Positions 8,949-21,134 of a stretch of 64,000 nucleotides of DNA are shown one piece after another. Under the pieces are notes generated by a model. The model was not told the origin of the DNA and ran no database searches. It saw only the letters and a list, made by a program, of their open reading frames with translations. The DNA comes from Cristatella mucedo (taxonomy: Eukaryota > Bryozoa > Phylactolaemata > Cristatellidae), in assembly GCA_009760855.2 (NCBI GenBank), contig WPIO01000003.1:1825001-1889000 (forward strand), given 5' to 3'. Position numbers and translations under genes: made by a program. Each line of letters starts with the position of its first letter. Within the stretch, counting starts at the first letter, position 1.

Positions 8949-11900
8949 GTAAACTTGGCCGCATCGTTTGCCCATAGTCTATCGGTCGTCGCCGAAATTG
9001 CCGCATCACCTATGTATATGCCGAGCTCACGAACCGCCGCCGCTGCAGAGCTGCCTGAATGGGCCAACTCGAAGGCGCGATGGTGCTATATTTTTAAATC
9101 TACGCATTTATCTTAACCCTAAGCCTTTCACACAAGTAGCAGCCGACGCCTTGCGGCTGCCCAGTATTGCACGCGTGCGACCGAAGCGAGATATCATCTT
9201 CCACGGACTCGGTGGTGAACTCTGCGCTGAACATCACTCCCAATAATTTAGTCGGATTATCTGCTGCGCGTGACCGCTCAGACAGGCTGCTAGTGGGGTC
9301 TGGTTCAACTTGTTAATCGCTGTAATAATGATAATAATAAGAGTAATATTTTAATTGTTGTAATAATAATCAATACATTTGTATAGCATCCTCAGAGAAC
9401 ACACATCTATTCTTAGACGCTTTACATATTTTCTAAAGGAAGGTCAAATGGTTAGTGGTAACGTCAGCAAGCATAACTAGCATGCAAAGTGTCAATACAG
9501 TGTATAAGTATCCTGCACGCTGTCGGTTTCGGTCGAAAGTATTTGCTGTTTGGCCCCGAGTAGATTTCTGGGTGAGGCATCGTATGGCTGAGGCTCAGGC
9601 CTAACTCGCTCGCCCCTCAAAATAATGATAAAAAATACCAGGTGATTTAACAGCCTTTTTTGTATAGCGACAGAAGAGCCTTTACGGCTATCACCACCGC
9701 TTGCAATGGCGCTAGAATGGTGTTCAACTTTTCTGCTTCTCCGTATCCCTTAGTTTAGCAGCTGTTCGGTTGGCACTCGTTTCCAGTTACTGTTACTTGT
9801 ACTTGAGCCGAGGGGGTCCTCGAAGATATTGCCGTGGGTGGGCCTGTGGCTATTGCAGCTAATCGACGACAGTCGAGCAACTGCGGCATCGGTACCGGTG
9901 ATGTTCTTGACAGCATATTTGCTGCTGGCTGCACTTCTTATATTATCAACTATCATGATGGCTGGGCTGATTTTTATGCTGTTCTATATCTTGCTCCATT
10001 GCATATCTCTTTAGGTGATAGTACAAGTAACCAATTTGATGGCCGGAGGATACTGAGCCCTGCTGCTCCATCCCTATAGTGCATATTAGCTACGACTTTC
10101 ACATATCGCCCAAACTTGTAACGGTCAAGGTGTTCCCATCATTCTGGGTAGAAGACAGGTCGGGTCATTGCGTCGTTTTGTGTTTTTCAACATCCTGCGA
10201 CCTTGTAGTATTTTCGTGCAATCTCTTGCAAGGCCACATTCTAAACCCTGGCAAAAGAAAGCCCCTGGACCCTTCTTTAATACTTTGTTCTATTGCAAAT
10301 GCAATTATGGATGCTTGTGCTTGTTCATACCCTCTGTACTACCTGGTGCATATTACCGTATTCATTTATTCTGTGTATCTTCTCTCACGTCGCATTATAA
10401 GTTCGTTATGCAAACAGCCAGCCACGTTGCATTATGAGTTTTTGTCTAGTTAGTGTGTTTTTGGAGCAGCATTTGGCCGCTGTTTTGTTACATTATCTGC
10501 TGTGTCTGTGGCTTCATGCACCTCCACCATTTTTAAACGTATGGGGCCCAAAATCATTGACCAAGCATGACCAAATTAAATCTACCTGACCCGACTAGCA
10601 GCTCTGATTTCTTAGAACGATGCTCTAGCCACTGAGCTGCCGATGCTCATTTATCGATCGCTCATAGCATTTGGCGTATTCCAGTACATTTGTATCCAGT
10701 ACAGTATTTGTATTCATTATTGGTGGATGCAGAAACACTTTCTGGCCTTATCATGGCCATTCGCATGTCTGAGCTGAATTCCCACTGCATGTCTGAGCTG
10801 AATTCCCACGTTCCCACGTCGTTTGTAAGTGTGTACAGTGAGTAAACGTCAGTGCATGTGAGTGAGCTTTCAATTAATTAATCTTGATTGCGTCCCTGTA
10901 CTCGTTTGCGCCCTCAACTGTGCAAGGAACAGTGTGTCACTTCCTTACTTTAGACCAGGACAAAATGTTCAAGCTAAGTGAGAAGCTGCTGATGTTGGTA
11001 TCAGGTGAAAGCGGTGACACGACGCAGTTTGCTGAGTACATAGAGAAGAACTTGCAGCTCTACAAGATGAGAAACGGTAAGTAGATCATTCAATTGTCAC
11101 CCTTGCTCAGTGCAACCTGTTATTAGTAAATGCGTTGACCAGCTCGGTTGTCTATTAGTTTTTGCTTTTGTCAGTTTTTGTTAGCATTTGCTGCTATTAT
11201 TTGATTGGCAAATTAACTGAGCCAGAATGTAGAGCTAGTCTTAAGTGCATAACATTTTGCAATGGACTCGAGATATTTTTGTGCTTGTTGGGTCACTTGC
11301 AACCGGCTTCTCACACTTCGTGTTTTTCATATATGGTGAGAGGCCATCCTCTATGAAGTTGTGGCCATGTAACTGCAAGTGCAACATTAAGATGGCATGG
11401 AAGTGTAGCCGGCCCATCCAAACCTTGCAAGGTGCATCCTCCATGTACATTTACGTGCATAGAATTTTCCAAAATAGACTTTTCATCCAGAAAATGCCTA
11501 TTGTGCTTAACTTATACATGCATATTGTTTTTGGCCGAGATGCATCGATAGAAGAAGTGATTAGTGAGTTTTATTCCCGGCATGCTGGATGCCATTGATG
11601 AAATAACCGGATGTAATCTTGGCATGGTACGTGACTGTCTCAGAATATATTATGCATTTGAACGAAAAAGGAGGCAGTGGTGGAGCCAAGATTTTTATCT
11701 AGGTGGCAAGACCTGCACAATTTTTATTTAGGGGGTAAGACACAAAATGTTCATGCAGGCAGGGCTAAACTCGAAATTAGTCAAAATTACTGAACTATTA
11801 TTGCACTAAAATTATTAAAAAAATTATAGCAAAAATCAGTGTTTATTTGACACGAACGAGAGGAAGCTGGATATATTGGATATGGATATACTTCGTCGTT

Positions 11901-12254
11901 GTGCCGGTCGGTGGCCTATGAATAGGGGCAGCCCAGGTTGCTGTCCCACTGTAAGAGGGGGATGGAAATGCCCCCCCCCCCCCCCCCCGCTCCACAATTG
12001 GACAGTGGCCATGGATATTAGAGAGGTTCTACGGTCTCTCATCGCCAGAAGCCTTTCAGTCTCTAGACTTATGCAACTCTGTCTTTGCAGGTCTTCCTGC
12101 CTGAACCATAATATGCTTACAGATGGTGCAAAAGTCGACAGCTAGGCTTCTGTCGTGAACTTGGTAACTGCCACAGTATAGTGCTTTTCTGGAACCTGCA
12201 GTTGCTTCCCATCAAACAGCACACCGGCTTCAATGTTCTATCAATGTCACTGAT

Positions 12255-12324
<70 letters not shown>

Positions 12325-15300
12325 TCTCTTGCTCAAGCATACCTTGCTGAAATACTTACATATTCTGGGTTCCTTCACAGCATATTTAAAGTACATAGAA
12401 ACATATTTAGAACTTAGAATACTATACATGTTTCGTTATTATTATTATTATTATTATTATTGTTGTTGCTCCCCACCCCACCCATTCCCCTCGAACCAAT
12501 AGAAATTTCTTTAGAGCCCATATCTTTAGTTCCTATGTGTCCAAAATCTGAAGCTTTCATTTGATGACATAGCTACATCTCCTGAATTAACCGACATTTT
12601 AAACTAAACTAAATCACATTTCTCACTTGTCTTCGTTTATATGTCAAATTTTTCTTTATTTCATATAATGATTGCTGTAATTGTACACGCCATCGTCACC
12701 GATCGGCTTATTTACTTCCCTGCTACACTATGTTAAGTGTTTAGAAAGAGATTTAGTTAAGATAAGGTGCTATAAAAATTCTTTATCATAATAATTATAA
12801 TTATTATTTGCCTGTAGCTTGGGAGTGTCCCAAAGAGCAATAATTGGCAGCTTGTCTGTGTGACAGATTGCCTTGCGCACACATTTCCATCCAATCGCTA
12901 GTATGGGATAGTGTAGAGATACATTTCACTATATATTTGGGCTCTTTCTACTGTGATTTTGTTTCAGTCGGCCACCTTCCTTGTCTGAACGTGTTGGACC
13001 ACTTGTAGGAAACTATAAATGACATGTAGGAGTGGTCGTTTAATGATGGCTTGACAATGGTATGCGATGGTCGTCAATACTTTTGCCCTCGAGTACATGT
13101 GTGCAAATGCTACACAGCATCTATGTCTACCTAAATTTCCCTATTACCTGTTGGAATGGGAAGTATATTCGTGCAACGAAAATGATGTTTGGTGTTGCCT
13201 GACCTCCCGCACTTTACCCGGCAAGCTATAGGAATTGGTTTTTTGAGGGTAACATGATATCCATGAGGTACCTTTACGTCGATCATCTCTTATCATCGAT
13301 GGCTTTTACTCGTCTTTTCCTAGACCCTTAGTGGGAGTGGTCGACCGTGTGGTTTTAGAGAGACCAAATGGATTTGGCTGTATACTAAGTATACTGTATA
13401 CTAAATGTGACGAAACTGAAGAGCAATGTTACAAGCAGAGAGTCTGGTCAAGAGAGCATCCTCCTGCTCCGTGCTGTGCTACAGGCTAACAGGCTGCTGT
13501 TGGCTTTGTACTCGATATTGTGTCGGGTGTAGTCTCATTGGCTAGTAAGTGTAGATCCTTGAATCCTTTGTGGCCTCTGTCAAAATTAAATCGCAAGTGA
13601 TCGCAATCTCGGCTATATTTTTAAGGATATGAACTCTCACCTCATGCTGCTGCTAATTATACAAGGAACAACCTTGCCGAGTATTTGCGAAGTCGGGTAT
13701 GTATGCCTGTCTACTTTTACTGAGCTTGATGCTGCTTGATCGCTTGGCATGTCGTGTTAGCATTCTTTTGTATGCTCAGCATTTGTGTGTGTGCGCACGT
13801 GTGTGTGCGTGTCTGTGTGTTTGTGTGTGTGCACAAAAGTCGTGATCAACGTGTTTGCCACAAAAATTTAAATGTGCGGAGCTTGGAGGCCTGCTCGCGA
13901 ATGTAAGCAACAAGACTTGAGCCTATTATTTATGGCTTTAACAGCGACATCGAGCCCGGTGCTCGAATTATGACGGCGCTATATAATGATGCCTGGCGTC
14001 GTGCTTTGAGCACGACGTTTATAGGGACAGTTTAGGCTCATTGACAATTGCTCTTGCATAGTGTTGGCGATTTGTGAGCAGTGTCTGTATGAGCAGCTCA
14101 AACCTGGATGACATCTGAAACAATGCCATGTCGAGAGCATGGGCTCAGTAGGGTTCTGCCCGAGGCTATTGGCTACCGAATGCATACCAAAAGCCACTTA
14201 GGTTGTGAATACACTATACAAAACTCTCCTGCATAACACCCACATACTCTTTGTGGCTTTTAAAGTTACAGACAGAGAGAGATACATATATACAAAACCT
14301 CCTTACTGTAGCCTAGCCGGGACCAATGAATACCTGGCTATATTCAGATGCTCACCTATGCACAAATATATGGCAATGCTTTATCGAGAATATTCTGCCA
14401 TGTAAACCGATGCCTAGTTGTAATGCCATTTTGAGACCAAAAGCACTCATCATGAATTGCTGGTTTTTTGTGTCTTTAGTTCTGTCTTAATGTTTCTTGG
14501 GTGCATGCTGAATACACTTTTTACCTTTGGTTTTGCAAGAATTTAAGGAATTTGTCAAATCTAGGCCACATAATTACCTATCGGTGTAATGTGGTGCAGT
14601 TCAATGTGGCTGAGCCGACAACTGAGTTTATATGTCACTGCTGAAGCACCCCCATGCCACACCAGGCTAAGCATCGTACCACCTGCTTTTCGGAATCTAA
14701 TTGTTTACCCATACCTCGTGCAAATCTCAAATCCTTTGGAGACCGTGCCTTTAGTTCATATGGTCCCAAAATCTGGAACTCACTGCCGACCTGCATCACA
14801 ACATCTCCTGACTTTTCCACATTTAAAAAGAAACTAAAAACGCATCTATTTATGACAGCATTTGGTGAAACTCTGTGATTTGTCCTGTATGTGCATACGC
14901 ATGCTGACACTGCATGTTACCGCTAACCATACTTGCATGCTGACCCTGTGCATGTCGCCCCTAATCATGTTATTCTTGTTGTTTATTGAGTATGCTACCA
15001 CTAACCATTCGATCGTGCTGCCTTTGCAGCAAATGTAAATTGCCTAGAAAGAGATTGAGTTCTCCGAGGGCGATATATAAAGTGTGTTGTTATTATTATT
15101 ATGAGAAAAAAGAACATGCCTTGTCGGTATCGAAAGCTGCCGATTGTGCACTCCAGAACAGGCCATGTAGTGATGGATCGACAAGACTAAGAGAACCCAT
15201 GGTGAGAGCTGATGAGTGTGGTCCGGTCTCTCTTACAGACACCGTATGCAGTGAACATGCTCTTAGCCGGACATCATGATCAAGATGGACCGGCACTTTA

Positions 15301-18300
15301 TTTCATGGATTACTTGGCGTCTCTGAACAAAGTTCCTTATGGAGCCCATGGATATGGGTCATACTTTGTTCTTAGCATATTCGATCGCTATTACACCAAA
15401 GGTAACGTTTTGTGTGCAATCACCGTCGTGCACTGACAGAGTACAGTTGCAGCTGCCCATTCTTTTGATTGAGTTGCTCCGTGTGCCACGCCCATTCCCC
15501 CGTAAAAGAATTCATTTCATTCTAGATATTACGAGAGCCCAAGCTCGTGAGCTGCTCCAAAAATGTGTTGATGAGGTAGGTCACCCGGTGCGACGAATTT
15601 GTACATGCATTTGTAGACTTTCGACCTTGTGTTTGAATATAATAACCATCAATTTGTTTGATTTTCCTGGTATAAGAACATTGTGAAGATTAATGGACTT
15701 GAGAGTCTAAGATCAAACTGGCCTTACTGATTTCTTTAAAATTTGTTCGACAAAGGGTCCTACGATTGAAAGCTCAAGTGAAAGTTGCAGGGTTATCGAT
15801 TGTTGTGCAGTCCATTTTCTCGGGAATGTGAGGGAAGAATGCTGGGAAATTGTGTAGACCTGCTCTACACACAGTACTGTATAACATGCTGTCGTTTTAT
15901 GAGCTTTACACAGCTCATTTTTAGTGGATGGAATTGAATTGGCCCTGGGACAAACTTGCTAAGCAATTACCAAAAAATCACGTCAATCGCTGGTCAAATA
16001 TGAGTATGGTATTCCTTTAGCTTTTGGACTTGTATACATGGGAGATGTCAGTCGGTGTCTGGGTTTAAGGTTACCCTGCTTGTTCTTGGCTAGTTCTCTG
16101 GCTTTCTGTTTTTTTGCATCATTGCATCATGCATTTTTATCTGTCCATGCAACTTGTCCTTTGTTATGCATGGTGAAATTATTGGTGCTAGTCTATTAAG
16201 ATGCTCCCTTTTCAGCCTAGATGAGGTACCAAGTAGGACCGAGCTTAGGCAGAGACTCCGCTTTCACCCATTGACAGTGAGCAGCTTTAACTGGCTTATT
16301 ACTGATTGTAGACCTGTCTTAGTTGTGCTCAATAGCGTCTGACGTGAGTCTTGCCTGGTGTAGCTAGCCTCGACATCGGTGATGGTGGAGCCCAAGCGGT
16401 CGGTCGTCAGGCATCGGAAGTAGGTTGATCGACCCTGTGCCTTAGCCCAGGGGTAAGGTGCTTGCTCTTCACGATTCATGTGGTGGGATTGAGATTCGGT
16501 GGGTGATCCTTTATTGCTCACTGCAAGCGGTGGTTATATGCACACGTGCACACATGTTCGCACACACATGCATAGCTCTTTTTTGTCTCATTTACCTGCA
16601 CAATCCCAATTGCATGTTCAACACTCATGTGTCCAAAGGCATTTCAACCTGAAATATGCCCCAAAAATTAGGTGGGTTGTAAGAAAATGTCCCTATAGAG
16701 CTGCTCTACAATGCCAAAGACGAGAGAGTGCTGTGAGTTCGATAGGAGCTGTTGCTGACACCTCACGAGCAAGGTGTTAGCATTGATAAGATTGCTCATC
16801 TTCTTGAGGTGAGTGACGGCTGTAGGAGATTTAACCTGGCTAAGTATGCCATAATATAAAAAATATGTAATTCATTTGTATAGCACCCTAAGAGAACTTA
16901 ATCTTTATTCAGATGCTTCACATAGGCCTCCAGGCTCGAGCCCGCGACCTCGGCCAGACCTTGGTCGGGGCGAGCACCTTAACTGCTGGACCAAACGAGC
17001 TCGGTGAGGAAGGAGTCTTATGACAAAACTAGACTTATAGACAGGTGAAAGCCAAGCTCAGCTCTTCTACATCTGTAGAAGAAAGGATTGAGCATTTCAG
17101 CAAAGGCTTACTGTAAAAGACGGTGGTGGAAGGATCTTTTGGGGATCCTTACCAGGTGCCGGCACTGGGTTGCTGCATTGCATTCCTGGCATTATGAAGA
17201 CGAAATCTATGCCTTGGTGTGCTGTAGAATGTGGGAATTCCACATGCCATATATCTTTTGAGTAATGCGTTTATATACATGCAGGAATATGACTCAAAAC
17301 ATGCTCCCAAGCCGGTCAGAAATATTTCTCTGACACATCTGTTACCATCTTGGATTGGCTTGGTCAGTCACTAGATTTAAACTCGTAGAACTCGTAAACT
17401 CGAATATCAGTGGGGTGACTTGGGCCTGAGGCTGAGAAGCTGTTCATATACACATACCTCGGTGAACGAACTTTTCATGCAACTTCAAATGTGGGAGTCC
17501 AGACCACATGAGACTGTTCAGAAGCTGGTGGCCCCTGTGTCCAGCCTAGTGTGCAGGTGATCGACAAGATGGTTCAACTTCTTATTAAGCAAATGAAGTT
17601 CGAAATTACTTTTTTATTTCTTCCGGATGTTAGTAATCATTCGCAGCTTTTGTGTCCTACCGTTAGTAGAAATTGAGCCTGAAAGTTGGTCGTACGACCG
17701 GCCCCCTGTCGGCTGCAGGTGCATAAATACCCGTATACATAAGGGTAATTTTTGTCAGGTTTCTTTGCCACTGGATTTACTTACAGCAGTACTGACTCGG
17801 TGGAGTGATAATAATAATAATAGTATTAATAATACATGGGATATAGCACCCTCAGAGAACTCAATCTCTTTCTGGGAACTTGACTTTTACTGCAAAGGAA
17901 GCACGATCGAATAGTTAGTGGTAGCATGCTCAATAAACAACAAGAGTAACGTGGTCAGGGGTGACAATCACTGGGTGAGCATGCAAGTATGGTGAGAGCT
18001 GTAACCTGGCTTGAGCTTACTTGCTAAGTTTGAAGTATTGATGCAAAAGTGTAGCTTGTCTGCCTTTACTTGCTCCTCTGCCATTGCTAGGAACGGTGAG
18101 ACTAAGCAGTACCTACTTAGATCTGCTGGGCTATTAATGACTACTTCTTAATCTTGTGGCCTAGCAACAGCCTTTGTGAAAGGTGCAGAGACAAGACCTT
18201 AGGCTAAGGACATGTTTGCTATGATAGTCATAAAGAGCAGCTGCAAATCAACCCAGCCATATTATCGTGCTTCCTTTACAGCATATGTAAAGTGCCTAGA

Positions 18301-20772
18301 AAGAGATTAAGTTCTTTGAAGGAGCTATGCAATGTATTATTATTGTTATTATTGTCAAAGAAGGAGAACAGTAAGTATTGGGTATAGAGGGCTCATAGTC
18401 TTTTTGAATTTGTAAATAAAGTTTGGGATGAGGTCACTAGTGGCTAGCATGAAGATGGACATTGATATGAGGTAAAGAACAGAGGGCAGGAGTCCAGTGG
18501 GAATGTAACCTTGGATGTGGACTCTGGTCCTATCTACCTTGCTTACGAAAAAGCTAGCAAACCGATCTGGTAGGTCTTGTGTGAAGGATCATTAGGTAGG
18601 GTGATGACTAACCTGGGATCGTTAAGAAGACTATTCATGGTTAATATCAGCATTTTCTGAATGTGCATCTGTGATGCCACTGCGTTTTTGTAGAAACTAT
18701 ACTTTGCCTTAGCTAGGATGCATTGGTACGATTTACAGTTGTCCTCGTATGCAGTCGATGGACAGTCAGTCTTGATCTTTCGTATACTTTCCGAAGCCTA
18801 GTGCTTAGTAGCCTTAGCTAGTTTAATGTCTACTGTAAACCCTGGGCCATCTGGGCGAGGGCATATAGTGTGCATAGTCAGGGGGCCGATTCATGCCGAG
18901 CTGGTTTGGCCCACGGGTTAAGGTGCTCGCCCTAAGTTCTTGCCGAGGTCGTGGGCTTGAGCCCCGTGGCATATGTGAAGCCCCTGAATAGAGTTTTCTT
19001 AGTTTGCTATACAATGAGTTTTATTTATTTATTTATCCACATCAGCATTGTAGCACTCCTCTGGTGAGTGCAGGTCGGATGGAGGATTGACCAAAATGGT
19101 CAAGGAAGTTTGTTTTAGGGGGACTGAAGCAATGTCAAGATACTTTCCACCTTTAGCGTATGGTTTCTAAGACCGAAAGGGATAAACTAGAGACTGAATG
19201 AGATCTAAGTGTGGTCAGTTGTGCAGAATTTAATAATAATATTAGTGAGCAGCATACAATTGCAGAAGAATATTTGATCGCGAGTGTGACTTCTGTTGTG
19301 AATGGGGCCAAGCCAAAGAGCCACAAGAGAAAATGAATCAGCCAATGTGTGAAAATTGAGACACCTGAGGGGTCTGTTGGGACATCGAAATAAATTTTAA
19401 AATCTCTTTGTACTCGAAAATGACGATTTTTAACACATTTGAAATGGGCTTTAAAAGTATGAAATAAATTTTTTTCCTGGTGGGGGACTGCCACCATTGG
19501 CAGCTTGCTGCTTGAATTACTCAAACCGAGTGTTCAAAAGACAGACTGCCTCTAGGGACTGCAAACGGTTTGAAATTGAGGGAAGAACGTGCGACAAGCG
19601 GCCCAGATTAGAGGCATGTGTCGCTAGGCTAGTTATGCCAGATAATATAGGCTGAGATCTTCCAACTTTAGACTGCTAGGTTTGCCCATATTTTTAGGTA
19701 TTTCATATCTTTATTAAAATTCTGGAAGTTAGCTGCCATCCTAGTGCAATTGTCGTCGATGCTGGTAGCAAGGGAATTAAGTCGGATACAGATCTATCCC
19801 GATCAGGATTGTTCAGAGGATCACTCTAAACCCATAGTAGCAGCGGTTTCTGTGTAATGATTAGCTCAAAATCCTAGTGGAGTGTTGCTAGCAAAATCCT
19901 GTGAATTGATCTAATCCTTTAGCTGCTGGGCCACCACTCATTCAAGGGTTTTAGATACGAGTGGCAGACGAGAGAATGAACGAAAGTAACTTTGGTTCTC
20001 ACGATCTATGATCAGCTTCCTAGTGAGTGGCCTGACAGCAGCTGCTTCAGAGGGGCGTGAACTTCACCGGTGGCCGTGGACATGTTTACAATACTTGTTG
20101 TAATGGACAACAATATGTGGTTGCTCCTCAAAAAAAAACTGTTGAGACGGGGTCGAGAAGACTTTTAGTCTGGGAAACAAATGAGTTCGATAGAGATATG
20201 CATCAAGGATTAGAGAGAAGTAGAGCCGGGCGATGTGAGGTTGCAGTCAGGCAGCACATCAATGAGAGGATGTCGTGCCTAATGCCATAAATGCCTTTTG
20301 CCTGCCACCGTATTGTGTGAGTTCAGTGTTCTAAATCTTGTAAACTCTTATTATGCTTTTCAGCATTGATTGGTTCATCAACAGGATTTAACTGATGTTA
20401 CAATTTAGACGAAATCATATCCTGACGTGTGGTAGGCTGGCGTGACTATGCCGTTTGGGTTCGGGACTGGTCGGGGTTACGAACTGATTCGATTACCGTT
20501 CACTGTGCCAGCCAATCGAGTGATAGCTGCTGTTGCAACTTATATACTGTGCTTCGTGAAGAGTCACTTTCGTTGTGATTTGAACACCTTTAACTTGCTT
20601 AGCTTTGAGCTACTGAGTGGTGACTATTGATGCTCGTTATTTTTACACGTTCTAGGTTCAGAAGCGATTTATTGTAAGTTTACCCAGGTTCAAGCTCAGG
20701 CTTGTTGATGCAGCTGGCATTCATGAGCTACCAGAACTGAAAGTCGCATCTGGAAGCAACCGTGGAGTCTAA
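8858..20772 (+). CDS. PSMB2: Proteasome subunit beta type-2 (20S beta-4), complete, six exons
   Basis: PSMB2 is a non-catalytic subunit of the beta ring of the 20S proteasome in cytosol and nucleus. Exons 8858-8948, 10954-11076, 13626-13696, 15239-15401, 15526-15575 and 20656-20772 join to 615 nt, that is 204 residues plus TAA; human PSMB2 has 201. Phases agree throughout. Diagnostic blocks are [91 protein letters not shown]-like HGYGSYF and the C-terminal [18 protein letters not shown]. As in the family, there is no propeptide with a catalytic N-terminal Thr. Introns hold LINE, SINE and Tc1 debris; intron 5 is about 5.1 kb. The ATG has A at -3 and G at +4. I found no sign of decay. Confidence 0.97.
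9330..9500 (-). mobile_element. LINE 3' tail (minus)
   Basis: ATAATAATCAATACATTTGT and the reversed tail (GTATAGCATCCTCAGAGAAC) are followed by reversed 3' UTR. It lies in PSMB2 intron 1. Confidence 0.65.
9640..9720 (-). mobile_element. SINE-B tail fragment (minus)
   Basis: The reversed tail (TTTGTATAGCGACAGAAGAG) and part of the body (CACCACCGCTTGCAATGGCG) are present without the head. Confidence 0.75.
9730..10600. other. PSMB2 intron 1, no recognised content
   Basis: Overlapping open frames occur here on the plus strand (9829-10453) but they look hydrophobic and random, and none matches a family I know. I see no repeat of the kinds found elsewhere. Confidence 0.5.
10604..10652 (-). mobile_element. 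tRNA-like 5' half, possible SINE head
   Basis: The minus strand reads GGCAGCTCAGTGGCTAGAGC, a typical tRNA D-arm and box A. No T-arm or box B follows, so it is not a tRNA gene; it may be the head of another SINE family. Confidence 0.4.
10763..10809. repeat. 24-bp tandem duplication
   Basis: GCATGTCTGAGCTGAATTCC and four more bases are repeated immediately, in PSMB2 intron 1. Confidence 0.9.
10954..11076 (+). CDS. PSMB2: PSMB2 exon 2
   Basis: Acceptor TACTTTAG|, donor AACG|GTAAGT. Codes from Asp31 to the first base of Gly72, with the conserved [13 protein letters not shown] block. Confidence 0.97.
11971..11988. repeat. Homopolymer run of 18 C
   Basis: An uninterrupted C run in PSMB2 intron 2; its length may be unreliable in the assembly. 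Confidence 0.9.
12055..12810 (+). mobile_element. Decayed LINE 3' half with a (TC)n expansion inside the coding part
   Basis: Ordered LINE pieces are visible: GCAACTCTGTCTTTGCAGGT, TGGTGCAAAAGTCGACAGCT, TTGCTTCCCATCAAACAGCA, then after the (TC)n tract the CTTGCTCAAGCATACCTTGC block, a diverged C-terminal block near 12520-12630, and a tail (TTTAGAAAGAGATTTAGTTA) near 12740. Frames are destroyed. Confidence 0.65.
12258..12322. repeat. (TC)n microsatellite inside a LINE
   Basis: About 32 TC units stand where the LINE normally has GGTCTCTTCATTCT, so the tract probably grew from that pyrimidine stretch. Confidence 0.9.
13626..13696 (+). CDS. PSMB2: PSMB2 exon 3 (71 nt)
   Basis: Acceptor TTTTTAAG|, donor CGG|GTATGT. 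It codes for [20 protein letters not shown] and RSR, which supplies exactly the block missing between exons 2 and 4. Confidence 0.96.
14164..14286 (+). mobile_element. Copy 1 of a 128-bp dispersed repeat
   Basis: It shares GGCTACCGAATGCATACC, CTATACAAAACTCTCCTGC, ATAACACCCACAT and the end GAGATACAT with the copies at 33758 and 52058. It is the most diverged of the three and lies in PSMB2 intron 3. Confidence 0.7.
14655..15105 (+). mobile_element. LINE 3' end
   Basis: It codes for the last part of the LINE ORF ([20 protein letters not shown]), then 3' UTR, hairpin tail (AGAGATTGAGTTCTCC) and (ATT)n. It ends about 130 bp before PSMB2 exon 4. Confidence 0.88.
15239..15401 (+). CDS. PSMB2: PSMB2 exon 4
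   Basis: Acceptor TCTTACAG|, donor AAAG|GTAACG. Codes for [18 protein letters not shown] through FDRYYTK. Confidence 0.97.
15526..15575 (+). CDS. PSMB2: PSMB2 exon 5 (50 nt)
   Basis: Acceptor CATTCTAG|, donor GAG|GTAGGT. Codes for [17 protein letters not shown], a helix conserved in the family. Confidence 0.95.
16425..16540 (+). mobile_element. SINE-B-like copy
   Basis: Box A-like TAGCCCAGGGGTAAGGTGCT, a diverged box B (GGGATTGAGATTC) and the SINE-B body CACTGCAAGCGGTGGTTA are in order. PSMB2 intron 5. Confidence 0.6.
16858..17015 (-). mobile_element. SINE-A copy (minus), complete head and tail
   Basis: On the minus strand it has box A-like TGGTCCAGCAGTTAAGGTGC, box B-like GTCGCGGGCTCGAGCC, then CTGAATAAAGATTAAGTTCT and GGGTGCTATACAAATGAATT. 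This tail is the same type as the LINE tail in this window. Confidence 0.8.
17030..17620 (+). pseudogene. Tc1-type transposase relic
   Basis: The plus strand retains, in order and with stops and shifts, the pattern of the catalytic half of Tc1 transposases: a GGG...[14 protein letters not shown] block near 17120, the motif [12 protein letters not shown] near 17345 (family: LDWPxQSPDLNPIE) and a [15 protein letters not shown] block near 17490. The last D/E of the DDE triad region is no longer readable. No inverted termini were found. It lies in PSMB2 intron 5 and is certainly inactive. Confidence 0.75.
17805..18005 (-). mobile_element. LINE 3' tail (minus)
   Basis: ATAATAATAATAGTATTAAT is followed by the reversed tail (CCCTCAGAGAACTCAATCTC) and the reversed 3' UTR (GCAAAGGAAGCACGATCGAA). 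Confidence 0.8.
18265..18360 (+). mobile_element. LINE 3' tail (plus)
   Basis: ATCGTGCTTCCTTTACAGCA, then AGAGATTAAGTTCTTT and an (ATT)n-like end. Confidence 0.75.
18370..18850 (-). mobile_element. LINE internal fragment upstream of the RT domain (minus)
   Basis: The minus strand carries broken frames resembling the linker between endonuclease and reverse transcriptase: [14 protein letters not shown]-like and [12 protein letters not shown] followed by a LLAFFVSKV-like block. This is the only piece of this part of the LINE that I saw. Confidence 0.5.
18890..19016 (+). mobile_element. SINE-A copy
   Basis: TTTGGCCCACGGGTTAAGGT (box A-like), GGTCGTGGGCTTGAGCC (box B-like), then GAAGCCCCTGAATAGAG and GCTATACAATGAG. 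Confidence 0.8.
19020..20640. other. PSMB2 intron 5, right part, no recognised content
   Basis: Small open frames at 19153-19524 (minus) and 20057-20290 (plus) match nothing I know. No tail, tRNA-like head or long tandem repeat is visible. Confidence 0.5.
20656..20772 (+). CDS. PSMB2: PSMB2 exon 6 with stop codon
   Basis: Acceptor GTTCTAG|; codes for [18 protein letters not shown] and the C-terminus, ending GSNRGV and TAA. Confidence 0.96.
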   Translation, partial: VQKRFIVSLPRFKLRLVDAAGIHELPELKVASGSNRGV

Positions 20773-20826
20773 AATTCAACTTTTCCATGTAAATTTGGCT
20801 GTTATATCTAGTTTGAAACTATTGTA

Positions 20827-20832
20827 AATAAA
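20827..20832 (+). terminator. PSMB2 polyadenylation signal
   Basis: AATAAA occurs 55 bp after the PSMB2 stop codon, at a usual distance for a short 3' UTR. Confidence 0.7.
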
Positions 20833-21134
20833 GTAAAAGTACCGACAACGTGCTGTTGGTGTTGACTTTACGTAATGAATTGTCACGATGCCTTAAGGGG
20901 AAACGAGCCACATGAGAGGAGTTTCTACCTTACTCTAACCGGACAGTCATGGTGGAGACATCCAATGTCTGCTATAATTTGGCCTCAGCCTGTCCTGTGC
21001 TTAGCCCTACCAAGCAAGATTTGTATTGTAGAGGAGCTGATTATGTATTTATTAATTTATTCGAGCCTTTGGCAAGCGGTTATTGGGCCTTGCATACTAT
21101 AAAAAAATGCCGCAATGAACAACAGCTGATACCT

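Noticed and set aside
19153-19524. 123-codon minus frame in PSMB2 intron 5
   Set aside because: No motif, no splice support, and nothing similar elsewhere in the window.
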